64,000 bases of DNA, from positions 62,001 through 126,000 of the forward strand of contig NZ_JAOTPO010000010.1 of assembly GCF_029028005.1 (NCBI RefSeq), read 5' to 3'. Under the pieces are notes generated by a model, which searched no databases, was not told the DNA's origin, and saw only the letters and a list, made by a program, of their open reading frames with translations. Source of the DNA: Alkalihalobacterium chitinilyticum (GTDB lineage Bacteria > Bacillota > Bacilli > Bacillales > Bacillaceae_F). Shown piece after piece: positions 26,399 through 35,353 of the stretch. The stretch's first letter is position 1. Each line of letters starts with the position of its first letter. The position numbers and the translations under genes were made by a program.

Positions 26399-26434
26399 AT
26401 CCAGCTTCTCGTCTAGAGAGGCTGGATCTTTTTT
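26399..26434. terminator. Bidirectional terminator between cwlJ and hemQ
   Basis: ATCCAGC and TCTC pair with GAGA and GCTGGAT around a short loop, with an A-run before and T6 after. It most likely ends hemQ on the minus strand. A second inverted repeat, TAATCCCT/AGGGATTA, lies at 26441-26462. Confidence 0.75.
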
Positions 26435-26503
26435 AGGCATTAATCCCTTTAGTTTTAGGGATTAAAAGCTTTATTGTGAGCTAATTTTAATTTTTAATTA
26501 AAG

Positions 26504-27253
26504 CTACACGTGAAAATAACGCTCAATACCGTCGATATTTAAAAGATTACCGACGTAGAAAGAACCAAATTCGCCGAAACGTGCTGATACTTCATCGAAA
26601 CGCATTTCATAAACAAGCTTTTTGAATTGAAGAACATCGTCAGCAAACAGCGTTACGCCCCATTCCCAATCGTCAAATCCAACAGAACCAGTAATAATCT
26701 GTTTTACTTTTCCTGCATATTGACGTCCGATCATACCATGGCTGCGCATCATGTTGCGGCGGTCTTCCATCGGAAGCATGTACCAGTTATCATTGCCTTG
26801 ACGACGCTTGTCCATTGGGTAGAAACAAACATGCTGTGCTTTAGGTAGCTTAGGGAAAAGACGTGCACGGACTTCTGGGTTCTCCATCGGGTCTCCGCCA
26901 TCTTTACCAGCCATATAGTTACTTAATTCAACGACTGAAACGTAGGAATACATTGGAATTGTATATTCTGCAAAACGAGTTTTATTAAAGGCTGTCTCGA
27001 TTTCATTAAGTTGTTGCATAGTTGGACGAAGTAGCATAAGCATAAAGTCAGCTTTTTGACCAACAATCGTGTAAAGCGCATGACTACCTTCATTATTTTC
27101 TTCGGTTTGGTTCCACTCTTCCAGCATACCGATAAATTCATTTAATACTTGTTGACGCTCTTCGCTAGAAAGCGTTTTCCATGCAGGCCAATTGATTGCG
27201 CGAAATTCGTGTAATGAATACCAACCATCTAGAGTAACTGCTGCTTCACTCAT
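26504..27253 (-). CDS. hemQ: Coproheme decarboxylase
   Basis: A 249-residue chlorite-dismutase-fold enzyme that converts iron-coproporphyrin III to heme b with peroxide, the last step of the coproporphyrin-dependent heme pathway. Recognisable parts are [16 protein letters not shown], the Tyr in [15 protein letters not shown], the YPMDKRR segment and [28 protein letters not shown]. The ATG at 27253 follows AAAGGAGTGG; a longer frame upstream is unsupported. Its position near pta matches B. subtilis ywfI. Confidence 0.96.
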   Translation of the reverse strand: MSEAAVTLDGWYSLHEFRAINWPAWKTLSSEERQQVLNEFIGMLEEWNQTEENNEGSHALYTIVGQKADFMLMLLRPTMQQLNEIETAFNKTRFAEYTIPMYSYVSVVELSNYMAGKDGGDPMENPEVRARLFPKLPKAQHVCFYPMDKRRQGNDNWYMLPMEDRRNMMRSHGMIGRQYAGKVKQIITGSVGFDDWEWGVTLFADDVLQFKKLVYEMRFDEVSARFGEFGSFYVGNLLNIDGIERYFHV

Positions 27254-27349
27254 ACTTTCCACTCCTTTAAAATATAAAATATATGTATCAAACCATACTA
27301 TACCATAAACAGATAAACCTATTCCATAAACAAACAAAACCAACGAAAC

Positions 27350-27397
27350 GGTGCCAGGCACCTTCAACGCTTTACTGTGTTGAAGGTGCCTGGCACC
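27350..27397. terminator. GGTGCC-family hairpin behind the enoyl-CoA hydratase gene
   Basis: GGTGCCAGGCACCTTCAACGC pairs with a reverse arm ending GGTGCCTGGCACC. It begins 13 bases beyond the hydratase stop on the minus strand. No long T-run, so termination is plausible rather than sure. Confidence 0.7.
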
Positions 27398-27409
27398 ATA
27401 TATAAAAAT

Positions 27410-28150
27410 CTATTTGGTTAGAAAGCGTTGTACGGCCATGGTGTGTTCTTTTGTTTTTCCGGCAGTTGTTTGGGCTTCTTCTTCCATTTGAAGGACTTCA
27501 GCGAGTGTATGCTCATAGCTGCTCGCCATAACATTTTTCATTAGACCGTAAGCTGTTGTTGGAAGGGTAAGAAGTTGCTGAACGAACTCTTCGGGTTGTC
27601 CAATTTTATGGACGAGTCCAATGCGGTATGCTTCTTCGGCTGAAATCGGCTCTCCAAGAGACATTTCTAATGCTTTACCTACCCCAACAAGGCGTGGAAG
27701 GTAGTAGGAAGCGCCTGCATCAGGAACGAGACCGATTTTTAAAAAGCTGATTCCCATCTTTGCATCATACTCAGCAATACGGAAGTCACATGCTAGTGCG
27801 AGGCTCAGCCCGGCTCCAACTGCAATTCCGTTGATATAGGCTACAGTCGGTTTCTGGATCGTATCCATATAGAGTAACAGCTTATTGTATGTTTCTTTTA
27901 GGTAGTCACCATAATCGATGTCTCCTAATTTTTCTGTCGCGACGCTTTTTAGATCAGCCCCAGAGCTAAAGGCATCTCCGGATCCTGTCAAAACAATGAC
28001 ACGTACGTCTGAATCTTCATTGGCTTGTACAAACGCACTATATAACTCACGATGCATGTCCGAGTTAATTGCGTTTTTCACCGCTGGGCGATTTAAAGAG
28101 ATTGTTGCTACGTTCTGTTGCACTTCATAAGTTACAGTTTTTTGCTCCAT
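27410..28150 (-). CDS. Enoyl-CoA hydratase/isomerase family protein
   Basis: A 246-residue crotonase-fold enzyme. The oxyanion-hole segments are SSGADLK and NGIAVGAGLSLALACDFRIA; the position of the usual second catalytic Glu reads LVPDAGASYYLPRLVG, where Asp takes the place, as in isomerase-like (PaaG/MenB-like) relatives. It may hydrate or isomerise enoyl-CoA in fatty acid oxidation. ATG 28150 has AAGGGAG 7 bases upstream. A FadR-like operator sits in its promoter, supporting a beta-oxidation role. Confidence 0.9.
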   Translation of the reverse strand: MEQKTVTYEVQQNVATISLNRPAVKNAINSDMHRELYSAFVQANEDSDVRVIVLTGSGDAFSSGADLKSVATEKLGDIDYGDYLKETYNKLLLYMDTIQKPTVAYINGIAVGAGLSLALACDFRIAEYDAKMGISFLKIGLVPDAGASYYLPRLVGVGKALEMSLGEPISAEEAYRIGLVHKIGQPEEFVQQLLTLPTTAYGLMKNVMASSYEHTLAEVLQMEEEAQTTAGKTKEHTMAVQRFLTK

Positions 28151-28185
28151 TCCATCCACTCCCTTAAATTGTTGAAACTTCTTCC

Positions 28186-28215
28186 ATTATAATGAATAGT
28201 CATTCATTTAATCAA
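28186..28215 (-). promoter_or_regulatory. Promoter with FadR-like operator upstream of the enoyl-CoA hydratase
   Basis: On the minus strand TTGATT (28210-28215) and TATAAT (28186-28191) are 18 bases apart. Between and overlapping them, 28189-28206 reads ATAATGAATAGTCATTCA, matching 16 of 18 positions of the B. subtilis FadR consensus TGAATGAMTANTCATTCA. A TetR-type repressor bound there would block RNA polymerase. Confidence 0.75.
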
Positions 28216-28506
28216 TGTATATACGAAAATTCAGAAAAAACAACAAGCTGTTATTTCTGTAAAATATTAACGAGCAGGCTTCTGCATGAGTACAATCGAA
28301 TAAGGAAACGATGAAAAAGAGTACTTTAATCGTAGTAAAAGTCCATAAAAGCTCTAATAAAGTTTTCTAATATAGTTTGTTCTTAAATTAGCGGAACCGT
28401 GAGAAAATTTCTATTTTTACTACAATAACCCAAGTAGTTTATTTTTTAAATAAAGAGGAGTATGCTTATTGGTAAGGTCATCTGATCAATGTAGGAGGAA
28501 TTTATA
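28216..28506. other. Spacer upstream of pta
   Basis: AT-rich, no gene seen. I looked for a catabolite-responsive element like the one known for B. subtilis pta and found no convincing match. Confidence 0.4.
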
Positions 28507-29496
28507 GTGAGTGATCTCTTTACAGAAATTAAAGCGCAAGTCAAAAGCCATTATCCGAATGTAGTATTGCCAGAAGGTATGGATGAGAGAATTATTGAAG
28601 CTGCCAGCCAGTTATCAAATGATGAAGTCGTGAAGCCGATCATCATTGGAAAAGAAAGTGATATTTACGCAAAAGCGAAAGAACTCGGGGTTACTTTTAA
28701 AGATGTTGAAATTATTGAGCCCGCAACATATAAACATTTAGATGAATTAATTGCTTCTTTTGTTGAACGCAGAAAAGGAAAAGAAACAGAAGACAGTGCA
28801 CGTGAAAAATTAATGCAAGAAAATTACTTTGGAACGATGCTTGTACATGTCGACAAAGCAGATGGCCTAGTTAGCGGCGCTGCACATTCAACAGGAGATA
28901 CTGTGCGCCCGGCCCTGCAAATTATTAAAACACAGCCTGGAATTCAAAAAACGTCCGGGGTATTCGTTATGGTAAAGGGCGATAAAAAGTTTGTCTTTGG
29001 TGATTGTGCGATTAACATTGCTCCCAACGCAGACGAATTAGCTGAAATTGCCATTGCTACAGCTGAAACGGCTAAAGTATTCGGACTTGATCCGAAAGTA
29101 GCGATGCTTAGCTTCTCAACGAAAGGTTCGGCATCCTCAATTGAAACACGTAAAGTGTCTGAAGCGACGAAGTTAGCACAGCAACAACGCCCAGACTTAG
29201 TCATCGATGGTGAATTCCAATTCGATGCTGCGTTTGTACCGGCAGTTGCCCAAAAGAAAGCTCCAGATTCACCATTAAAAGGTGAGGCAAACGTATTTAT
29301 TTTCCCAAGCTTAGAGTCTGGGAACTTAGGCTACAAGATCGCACAACGTCTTGGTGGATATGATGCGATTGGTCCGATCTTACAAGGTTTAAATAAACCA
29401 GTGAACGATCTTTCTCGTGGTTGTAACGTAGCAGATGTGTATAAGCTTTCATTAATTACAGCGATGCAATCGATCACAAGAAAAGTACTTGCATAA
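28507..29496 (+). CDS. pta: Phosphate acetyltransferase
   Basis: A 329-residue enzyme that interconverts acetyl-CoA and acetyl phosphate in overflow acetate metabolism. The PTA_PTB fold is complete, with VSGAAHSTGDTVRPALQIIKT, AMLSFSTKGSA and the C-terminal LQGLNKPVNDLSRGCNVADVY motif. Length matches the short Bacillus form (about 323). The GTG at 28507 has AGGAGGAA 6 bases upstream. Called eutD or pta in Bacillus genomes. Confidence 0.96.
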   Translation: MSDLFTEIKAQVKSHYPNVVLPEGMDERIIEAASQLSNDEVVKPIIIGKESDIYAKAKELGVTFKDVEIIEPATYKHLDELIASFVERRKGKETEDSAREKLMQENYFGTMLVHVDKADGLVSGAAHSTGDTVRPALQIIKTQPGIQKTSGVFVMVKGDKKFVFGDCAINIAPNADELAEIAIATAETAKVFGLDPKVAMLSFSTKGSASSIETRKVSEATKLAQQQRPDLVIDGEFQFDAAFVPAVAQKKAPDSPLKGEANVFIFPSLESGNLGYKIAQRLGGYDAIGPILQGLNKPVNDLSRGCNVADVYKLSLITAMQSITRKVLA

Positions 29497-29507
29497 AATA
29501 AAAAAAC

Positions 29508-29554
29508 GGTGCCAGGTACCTTTAATGCTTTACAGCATTAAGGGTGCCTGGCAC
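29508..29554. terminator. GGTGCC-family hairpin between pta and lipL
   Basis: GGTGCCAGGTACCTTTAATGC pairs with GCATTAAGGGTGCCTGGCAC. It lies 11 bases after the pta stop, and its right arm overlaps the last codons and stop of lipL. Confidence 0.8.
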
Positions 29555-30380
29555 TTATGCGTTCGTTACGTTTGATAATGCGGATGTATTGTTCTTCGTA
29601 GGCTTGTCTTTCTTCTTCCGTAATGGAAGAAGAGGTGAGACGGGCTCCTTGTTCTTTAAACGTAAGGAGGAGGCGGTGAATGACAGACTGTACCGTCAGT
29701 GCTTCGCCTGTTAGTTCCGTTAATGACGCCATCGTTTCAGGGACAATTCGAGGGTATTCAAACGTTGTCGGCTGTCCTTGGACGGCACGGTCATAAAATG
29801 TTTGAATAAGCTTCGCCCGTTCGCTGCCGCTGCCTGACACACAGAGGTAAATTTGAACCGCGACACCCCCGCGTATGCGACGCTGGGAAATGCCGGCAAA
29901 TTTCTTGCCGTCAATGCTCAAGTCATATGAGCCTGGACAATAGGACCCGACGATTTCACGGGCTTCAACCGTAACTCCATAAGGACGTAACATTTCCTGA
30001 ATCAGTGCAAACATAAGCTCATAGCCTTCGTTAATCGAGAACTTTTTCTCTTCCTTCAATATAAGAGAGATATTTAATATCCCTTCATCAAGTACGACAG
30101 CAAGTCCACCTGAATTGCGAACAATGACGTTATAGCTTTGTTCATTTAAGAAATCAATCCCTTCCTGAACAAAAGGCAGTCGGCTGTCTTGAATACCGAG
30201 GACGATCGTATCGTGGTGCACCCACGTTCTTAACAAAGAATCAGAGCACTCGTTTCCAACTGAGATACATAATGCATCATCATAGGCAAACGACTGAAGA
30301 GCGTCAAAGTAAACGCCTACTGATGATTGATCTATAAAACGCCAAGTTTGATTGGAGAGATGATGGGTGATTGTGTTCAT
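29538..30380 (-). CDS. lipL: Octanoyl-[GcvH]:protein N-octanoyltransferase
   Basis: A 280-residue BPL/LplA-fold amidotransferase that moves octanoate from GcvH to the E2 subunits in Bacillus lipoate assembly. The acyl-binding nucleophile is probably Cys148 in [24 protein letters not shown], with the [21 protein letters not shown] region before it. GAGGAG precedes the ATG. It corresponds to B. subtilis ywfL next to pta. The final residues (SARHP) and the stop codon are supplied by a dispersed hairpin repeat. Confidence 0.94.
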   Translation of the reverse strand: MNTITHHLSNQTWRFIDQSSVGVYFDALQSFAYDDALCISVGNECSDSLLRTWVHHDTIVLGIQDSRLPFVQEGIDFLNEQSYNVIVRNSGGLAVVLDEGILNISLILKEEKKFSINEGYELMFALIQEMLRPYGVTVEAREIVGSYCPGSYDLSIDGKKFAGISQRRIRGGVAVQIYLCVSGSGSERAKLIQTFYDRAVQGQPTTFEYPRIVPETMASLTELTGEALTVQSVIHRLLLTFKEQGARLTSSSITEEERQAYEEQYIRIIKRNERISARHP

Positions 30381-30524
30381 TTTCTATACTCCTCAAAGAT
30401 AAAAAATATAAGCAGGTCTAAAATTACTTAAGATTGCGAACGATAGTAGATATGGTATACTATCCTTTGTGAATAAAAGACACTATCTCATCTTACCATA
30501 AAGAAACGAAAGGAATTAACTCCA

Positions 30525-30746
30525 ATGGCAAACGAATTTCGCATATGTGACATTTGCCAAGCCACAAATATAAAAACTTTATTGCCTCGGTTAAAAAAAC
30601 TGGACCCTGATGCAGAAATTCATATCGGGTGCCAATCTTACTGCGGACCAGGCCGAAAAAAGTCTTTTACGATGGTTAACAACCGTCCCATATCGGCTGC
30701 AAATGAAGACCAACTTCTTGAGAAAATTGATAAAAAACTGAAATAA
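30525..30746 (+). CDS. DUF1450 (YuzB-like) small protein
   Basis: A 73-residue protein with Cys residues in CDICQATN and [16 protein letters not shown], the DUF1450 pattern. The arrangement suggests a thioredoxin-like or metal-binding fold; no activity is known. GAAAGGAAT precedes the ATG. A weak hairpin (about 30747-30790) follows and is shared with the convergent methyltransferase. Confidence 0.85.
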   Translation: MANEFRICDICQATNIKTLLPRLKKLDPDAEIHIGCQSYCGPGRKKSFTMVNNRPISAANEDQLLEKIDKKLK

Positions 30747-30794
30747 GTTATCTGGACCATCCATTTGGTCACAGGTAACTTCTTTTGTTTTCTT

Positions 30795-31508
30795 TTAATC
30801 CACTGGCTTTTGGATGACAAAAGTGATGGCGTTTGTTTTTAATTGGACGACCTTTTCACCTCGGTTGATCGTGTACTCTAACGGTTTAACAACAACTTCA
30901 AGTTCGGACCAACCGCGGTAAACCTCTTGGAGTAAACTCATCATTTTTTCTGTCGGCAGATTTACTTCAAACAGCGGATCTAGTTGATTGCCAGTTACGC
31001 CATCAATTTCTTCAACTCCTGAATTGATCACGAGGTAATGGACCCCGCCGGCACGCGTACCACGGATCATCCTATGTAAGACGTCTGTGAACTGATCGAC
31101 GGACTCGACATGTTCTAGACTGGATACCGCTACAATATAATGATAGGCCTGTTCCTCAATTGGAAACTCCTCGATCAGCGATAAAACCGGATGAATATTC
31201 GCTTGAACATTAAAATGAGTACTGTATTCTCTTAGCTTTTCAACTGCAGTTTCAAGGTAATCGACACAATCGACAACCCCGTTTGTTTGTCTTACTTTTT
31301 CAGCAAGAGGAATGCTATGACGACCCACACCACAACCAAGGTCAAGAATGCGCATATTCTGCTTTTTACTAATAGCATTTAAATATCGTAGCACGTTTGG
31401 AACAGGCTTAAAAAGCCATGAACCTTTCTCAAACAGCTTATTTTCTTTGTAAAATTCATTGTGGTACTTCGCTTCTTCTTGCCGAATGTAGTCAATATTT
31501 ATATTCAT
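30795..31508 (-). CDS. Class I SAM-dependent methyltransferase
   Basis: A 237-residue Rossmann methyltransferase. Motif I is RILDLGCGVGRHSIPLAE, with an acidic ribose-binding residue in VDCVDYLETAV and motif IV-like HYIVAVSSLEHV. The C-terminus is beta-rich. ATG 31508 follows GGGAGGGG; an 11-codon upstream extension lacks a site. The methyl acceptor cannot be told from sequence. Confidence 0.88.
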   Translation of the reverse strand: MNINIDYIRQEEAKYHNEFYKENKLFEKGSWLFKPVPNVLRYLNAISKKQNMRILDLGCGVGRHSIPLAEKVRQTNGVVDCVDYLETAVEKLREYSTHFNVQANIHPVLSLIEEFPIEEQAYHYIVAVSSLEHVESVDQFTDVLHRMIRGTRAGGVHYLVINSGVEEIDGVTGNQLDPLFEVNLPTEKMMSLLQEVYRGWSELEVVVKPLEYTINRGEKVVQLKTNAITFVIQKPVD

Positions 31509-31658
31509 TACTATAACCCCTCCCAAAAGACAAACTCCCAATATTTTACCATAAAATTCTGAAAGATTATAATTTCGTTAAGCTATTAGAGGACTTGAGA
31601 CATCCTGTTACAACTTTTGTATAATATAAGTAGATAAAATGGAGATGGAGTGTGCTTG

Positions 31659-32954
31659 ATGCAAAATATAAACGGTCAATTAAGTGAAGAAAAAGTATTT
31701 AAAGACCCTGTCCATCGATATATTCATGTCCGTGATACACTCATTTGGGAATTAATCGGTACAAGGGAATTCCAGCGTCTGCGACGAATACGTCAATTAG
31801 GGACAACCTTTTTTACGTTCCATGGTGCTGAACATTCTCGCTTTAATCACTCGCTCGGAGTTTATGAGATTATGCGGAGAATTATTGAAGTGTTTCAAGG
31901 CCGTCCGCATTGGGATAATAATGAACGTTTATTATGTTTAAGTGCAGCCCTTTTACACGATGTCGGTCATGGACCTTTCTCGCATTCCTTCGAAAAAGTG
32001 TTTAATACGGACCACGAAGAGTGGACGCGAGAAATTATTTTAGGAGAAACCGAAATTAATCAAGTTTTACGTAAAATGGGTGAAGATTTTCCACAGAAGG
32101 TGGCTGATGTAATTGAAAAAACATACAGCAATAAGCTAGTCGTTAGTTTGATTTCGAGCCAGATTGATGCCGACCGAATGGATTATCTGCAACGAGATGC
32201 CTATTTTACAGGAGTGAGCTACGGTCATTTTGATATGGAGAGAATCCTAAGGGTTATGCGCCCAATGGAAGATCAAGCCGTGATTAAACAGAGTGGGATG
32301 CATGCAGTTGAGGACTATATTATGAGTCGCTATCAAATGTACTGGCAAGTGTATTTCCATCCCGTCACGAGAAGTGCTGAAGTCATTCTAAGTAAAATTT
32401 TAATGCGGACAAAACACTTATATGAAGCAGGATATGAGTTTAAACAAGAGCCCGTACATTTTTATTCTTTATTTAATGAAAAAAAGAGTATTGAAGACTA
32501 TTTACGGCTTGATGAGGCGATAATCCTGTATTATTTCCAAATTTGGCAGGAAGAAGATGATCGCATTTTACGTGATCTTTGTGGTAGATTTTTAAATAGA
32601 AGATTGTTTAAATACGTCGAATTTAATCCGAATTTGCAGATGAAAGAGTGGCCGATTCTTTACCAACTTTTCCATGAAGCTGGTATTGACCCTGAGTATT
32701 ACCTTGTAGTAGATTCATCTTCTGACCTGCCGTACGATTTTTATCGTCCTGGTGAGGAAGAAGAGCGTCTGCCGATTCACTTGCAAATGCCGAACGGAAA
32801 AATTCGTGAATTGTCACGAGAATCAGACGTCGTTGAGGCGATATCTGGAAAAAAACGAACCGATCATAAATTATACTTTCCATTCGATTTTCTAGAAGAT
32901 GAAACAGAGAATGCAACGATAAAACAAAAAATTAAAGCTATACTTTTTAAATGA
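31659..32954 (+). CDS. ywfO: HD-domain phosphohydrolase YwfO
   Basis: A 431-residue HD-superfamily protein like dGTPase/SAMHD1-type triphosphohydrolases. Metal ligands are in EHSRFNHSLGVYEI and LLHDVGHGPFSHSFE, with the later Asp in QIDADRMDYLQRDA. YwfO relatives hydrolyse (d)NTPs and bind the alarmones (p)ppGpp or pGpp in other Firmicutes. The ATG at 31659 has GGAG upstream; a GTG three codons earlier is less likely. ywgA follows and is probably co-transcribed. Confidence 0.93.
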   Translation: MQNINGQLSEEKVFKDPVHRYIHVRDTLIWELIGTREFQRLRRIRQLGTTFFTFHGAEHSRFNHSLGVYEIMRRIIEVFQGRPHWDNNERLLCLSAALLHDVGHGPFSHSFEKVFNTDHEEWTREIILGETEINQVLRKMGEDFPQKVADVIEKTYSNKLVVSLISSQIDADRMDYLQRDAYFTGVSYGHFDMERILRVMRPMEDQAVIKQSGMHAVEDYIMSRYQMYWQVYFHPVTRSAEVILSKILMRTKHLYEAGYEFKQEPVHFYSLFNEKKSIEDYLRLDEAIILYYFQIWQEEDDRILRDLCGRFLNRRLFKYVEFNPNLQMKEWPILYQLFHEAGIDPEYYLVVDSSSDLPYDFYRPGEEEERLPIHLQMPNGKIRELSRESDVVEAISGKKRTDHKLYFPFDFLEDETENATIKQKIKAILFK

Positions 32955-32968
32955 AGGGGAGGAGCGTT

Positions 32969-33472
32969 TTGCTAAAGGAACATGTAAAGCTGCTATCGAT
33001 GTTCCAACAAGCAGGTGAGATTGTTGGGCGGAAAAAACTGCAGAAGATCGTATATATTTCTAAAAAGTTAGATATTCCATTTTCAGAACGGTTTAAATTT
33101 CATATGTTTGGTCCGTACTCTGAAGAGCTGACGCTTCGGATCGAAGAACTTTGTAACCTTGGCTTCTTACAAGAAATTCTTGAAACGAAAAGCGGTTATC
33201 AACAGTATCGGTACATATTAACAGAGGAAGGTGAGAAGTTCCTTGATATGTATAACCTTGATTTACCAAACATCCAACCTTGCGTTTCTAGCATGAATGG
33301 TCAAAGTTCACGTTTTCTCGAGTTAGTGTCTACGGTCCTTTATTTTGAAGAGATGGAAAAAGAGGAAATTGTTGAAAAGGTCATGACGGTAAAAAAGAAA
33401 CAAAATTACACAGAAGAAGAAATGGAACGAGCTTTCACATATATTGAACAATTAAAATCAGTTCAGCATTAA
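32969..33472 (+). CDS. ywgA: YwgA family protein
   Basis: A 167-residue protein with YwgA features: MLKEHVKLLSMFQQAGEIVGRKKLQKIVYISKKL followed by HMFGPYSEEL. The N-terminal part resembles a winged helix (SocA/YozE-like surroundings are absent). The TTG at 32969 follows GGGGAGG at good spacing; an ATG at 32951 overlapping the ywfO stop would be too close to any site. Function unknown. Confidence 0.88.
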   Translation: MLKEHVKLLSMFQQAGEIVGRKKLQKIVYISKKLDIPFSERFKFHMFGPYSEELTLRIEELCNLGFLQEILETKSGYQQYRYILTEEGEKFLDMYNLDLPNIQPCVSSMNGQSSRFLELVSTVLYFEEMEKEEIVEKVMTVKKKQNYTEEEMERAFTYIEQLKSVQH

Positions 33473-33532
33473 TGAACAGGGGCTTACTTTTAAAGGGGAA
33501 CTTTAGGAAGCGGGCTTATAGAATGAGCAAAG

Positions 33533-33568
33533 GCGCATGGAGTGTACGAGCATTCATGCGTTTTTTTT
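33533..33568 (+). terminator. Terminator of ywfO-ywgA
   Basis: CGCATG pairs with CATGCG around a loop of about 15 bases, followed by TTTTTTTT. It lies inside a spurious 64-codon frame that begins at the ywgA stop. Confidence 0.75.
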
Positions 33569-33889
33569 CATTAAGAATTTGCACATTAGGAAAGCACATT
33601 AGGAAAGTAAAAAATTTTAGAATAGATGGTTCTTTAAGGGTGAAATTTTTAAAGGACCAAGTATAAGGCAACTACGCTTAATCTTCGCCCCTAAGGCACG
33701 CTAAGCGCCGAGCTTATTGTACATCAGCTTACTTTTTTCGGTATGTAATGAAATGAAATGAAATGGAATGGAAACTTTACTTGCAAAAAAGACGCAAAAC
33801 ACAAATAAAATGGTTTCACGTCTTTTTTTACAATATTCAGCTGTCAAAGCGCTGCTAGTATGTTGGAGCAACTTTTGGATTATCTATTA
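33569..33889. other. Spacer with a bidirectional terminator
   Basis: No gene seen. AAAAAAGACG pairs with CGTCTTTTTTT at about 33785-33830, serving the minus-strand tautomerase. AATGAAATGAAATGAAATGG near 33750 is a short 5-bp tandem run. Confidence 0.6.
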
Positions 33890-34078
33890 TTACTCAGTGT
33901 CGCTTAAGCGCTTGCCAGCAACTGCATAGTGATTTTTTGGCATTTCTTCAATAAAAACGACGATGTTTTCTTTTGGAGCGTTAACCGTCTCAGATACGGC
34001 TTCTGTTACTCGTTCAACGAGTGCTCTTTTTTGTTCTTCGTTGCGGCCTTCTAGCATTTTTACAGTAATGTATGGCAT
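33890..34078 (-). CDS. ywhB: 4-oxalocrotonate tautomerase family protein (YwhB)
   Basis: A 62-residue tautomerase. The amino-terminal catalytic Pro follows the initiator Met (MPYITVKMLEGR), and the conserved arginines are in EGRNEEQKRALV and GKRLSD. Family members form hexamers and ketonise enol substrates; the physiological substrate in Bacillus is unknown. AAAAAGGAG precedes the ATG. Confidence 0.94.
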   Translation of the reverse strand: MPYITVKMLEGRNEEQKRALVERVTEAVSETVNAPKENIVVFIEEMPKNHYAVAGKRLSDTE

Positions 34079-34279
34079 AGGAACTCTCCTTTTTTATGTA
34101 GATGAAGTTAAAATATCTTCATTAGCATATGATAGATAAGGAAACTTTACTCACGTGCGGACGCTGTTTCACGTGAGAAATGACCTAACTTTCATCATGT
34201 GATAAACTAAAAGATAGAATGAACGCATCATGAAACGTGTATGCTGATTATAGAATATGGATGAAGGGATGATCGATGA

Positions 34280-34813
34280 ATGGATCTCTTTGAAAAGGAT
34301 AACCAGAAAAAAACAAAAACAGGCTTTAATATTTTGAGCACGGACTCAACAGATGGACATGGTGGATACGGTACAGGAGTTATTGACTTAAATAATGTTT
34401 CACCGATTATCGTTAACACAGAAAATGACGAAGCTTTCGTTGACATGGGAGCTTTACACGCACGCTCGGCTGTAGAAAAGCGTATAAAATTTACACCCAA
34501 TCGTGAAGACTCGCCAAACGGTAAGCTGTATTGGTTAGTCTGGGTTTCTGTGAACAATAAAGGAGCAAAGCCTTTCTATGCAGGCGTAACGGCATGCGAA
34601 ATGGTCATTGATATGGAAACGAGACGCGGCTATAAGAGTCTGCCAGAACACGTCAATCGCATGGATAAGTCATTAAAAGGACATATTATTGTGGATCATA
34701 TGGATGAAAAATCAAAGAAAATTTTAGGAGATTTCCTAAAATCACATAACGAAGACATGTGGAAACATTCTGAATTAAAGCTGAGACAAGAACTTCTTGG
34801 TGAAGAACAATAA
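34280..34813 (+). CDS. ywhD: YwhD family protein
   Basis: A 177-residue protein of the YwhD family: GFNILSTDSTDGHGGYGTGVIDLNNVSPI and the FVDMGALHARSAVEKRIKF segment. A soluble cytoplasmic protein with no known activity. AAGGGATGA lies ahead of the ATG. It sits between the tautomerase and pbpG as in B. subtilis. Confidence 0.9.
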   Translation: MDLFEKDNQKKTKTGFNILSTDSTDGHGGYGTGVIDLNNVSPIIVNTENDEAFVDMGALHARSAVEKRIKFTPNREDSPNGKLYWLVWVSVNNKGAKPFYAGVTACEMVIDMETRRGYKSLPEHVNRMDKSLKGHIIVDHMDEKSKKILGDFLKSHNEDMWKHSELKLRQELLGEEQ

Positions 34814-34945
34814 ATTTCGGTTTGTCTAGCCCATTATTTTGTTATCTATGAACGATTTATGAACTCTTATTCAAAGGGTTGAGCTTTTGGTGAAATCGAA
34901 TTAAACTTAAAACTAGTATAAATCGACACATATTTATACTAGGAC

Positions 34946-34990
34946 CGACAAAAGGCAGAGGAACCCACCTCTGCCTTTTGTCGTTTTTTT
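34946..34990 (+). terminator. Terminator of ywhD
   Basis: A perfect 16-bp stem: CGACAAAAGGCAGAGG pairs with CCTCTGCCTTTTGTCG around 6 bases (34946-34983), followed by TTTTTTT. Confidence 0.92.
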
Positions 34991-35020
34991 GTTTTGGGTA
35001 ATACAATGATCAACTAAGGA

Positions 35021-35067
35021 GTAGCAGGTACCTTTAATGCATTACTTTGTTAAAGGTACCTGCTACC
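35021..35067. repeat. GGTAGC variant of the GGTGCC hairpin family
   Basis: GTAGCAGGTACCTTTAA pairs with TTAAAGGTACCTGCTAC. Like the copy at 54673, the arms read GGTAGCAGGTACC instead of GGTGCCAGGCACC. Confidence 0.8.
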
Positions 35068-35083
35068 TTCCGCTTTTCTTCTG

Positions 35084-35353
35084 TCTAGCTCCAGCGGTCA
35101 GCGTCTAGTGAACTTCGCTCTCCTCCTTACGATAAGTCAACATCAGTTCGTTGCCTCGCCGTGTTTCCTTTATCTCATGCGGAGGAGCTCCAGTTCTTAC
35201 GACGCTAAACGACCGCTTCCGCTTTTCCACTGTCTAGCTGCAGGTGCCATCGGCTCGAGGTCGCTTCGGTCCATCAAACGTGTCCGAAGAACAGGACACG
35301 TATTGCTGGCCCTCCAGCGCTTGTCGCCGATAAGCAGGCACCTTCCGCCTTTT
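35084..35353. repeat. Two-module dispersed repeat (B then A)
   Basis: Module B (about 35084-35222) begins TCTAGCTCCAGCGGTCAGCG and includes ATGCGGAGGAGCTCCAG. Module A (about 35233-35353) begins TCTAGCTGCAGGTGCCATCG and includes CGTGTCC/GGACACG and CAGCGCTTGTCGCCGAT. Both end with CTTCCGC(C)TTTT. It abuts the pbpG stop. Copies occur at 41947, 46888 and 50843. Confidence 0.85.

Noticed and set aside
33472-33666. 64-codon frame overlapping the ywgA stop
   Set aside because: It contains a hairpin with eight T's that acts as terminator for ywfO-ywgA, and the composition is unlike a protein.
35084-35353. Insertion sequence
   Set aside because: No transposase frame, no terminal inverted repeats that I can define and no target duplication; kept only as a repeat.
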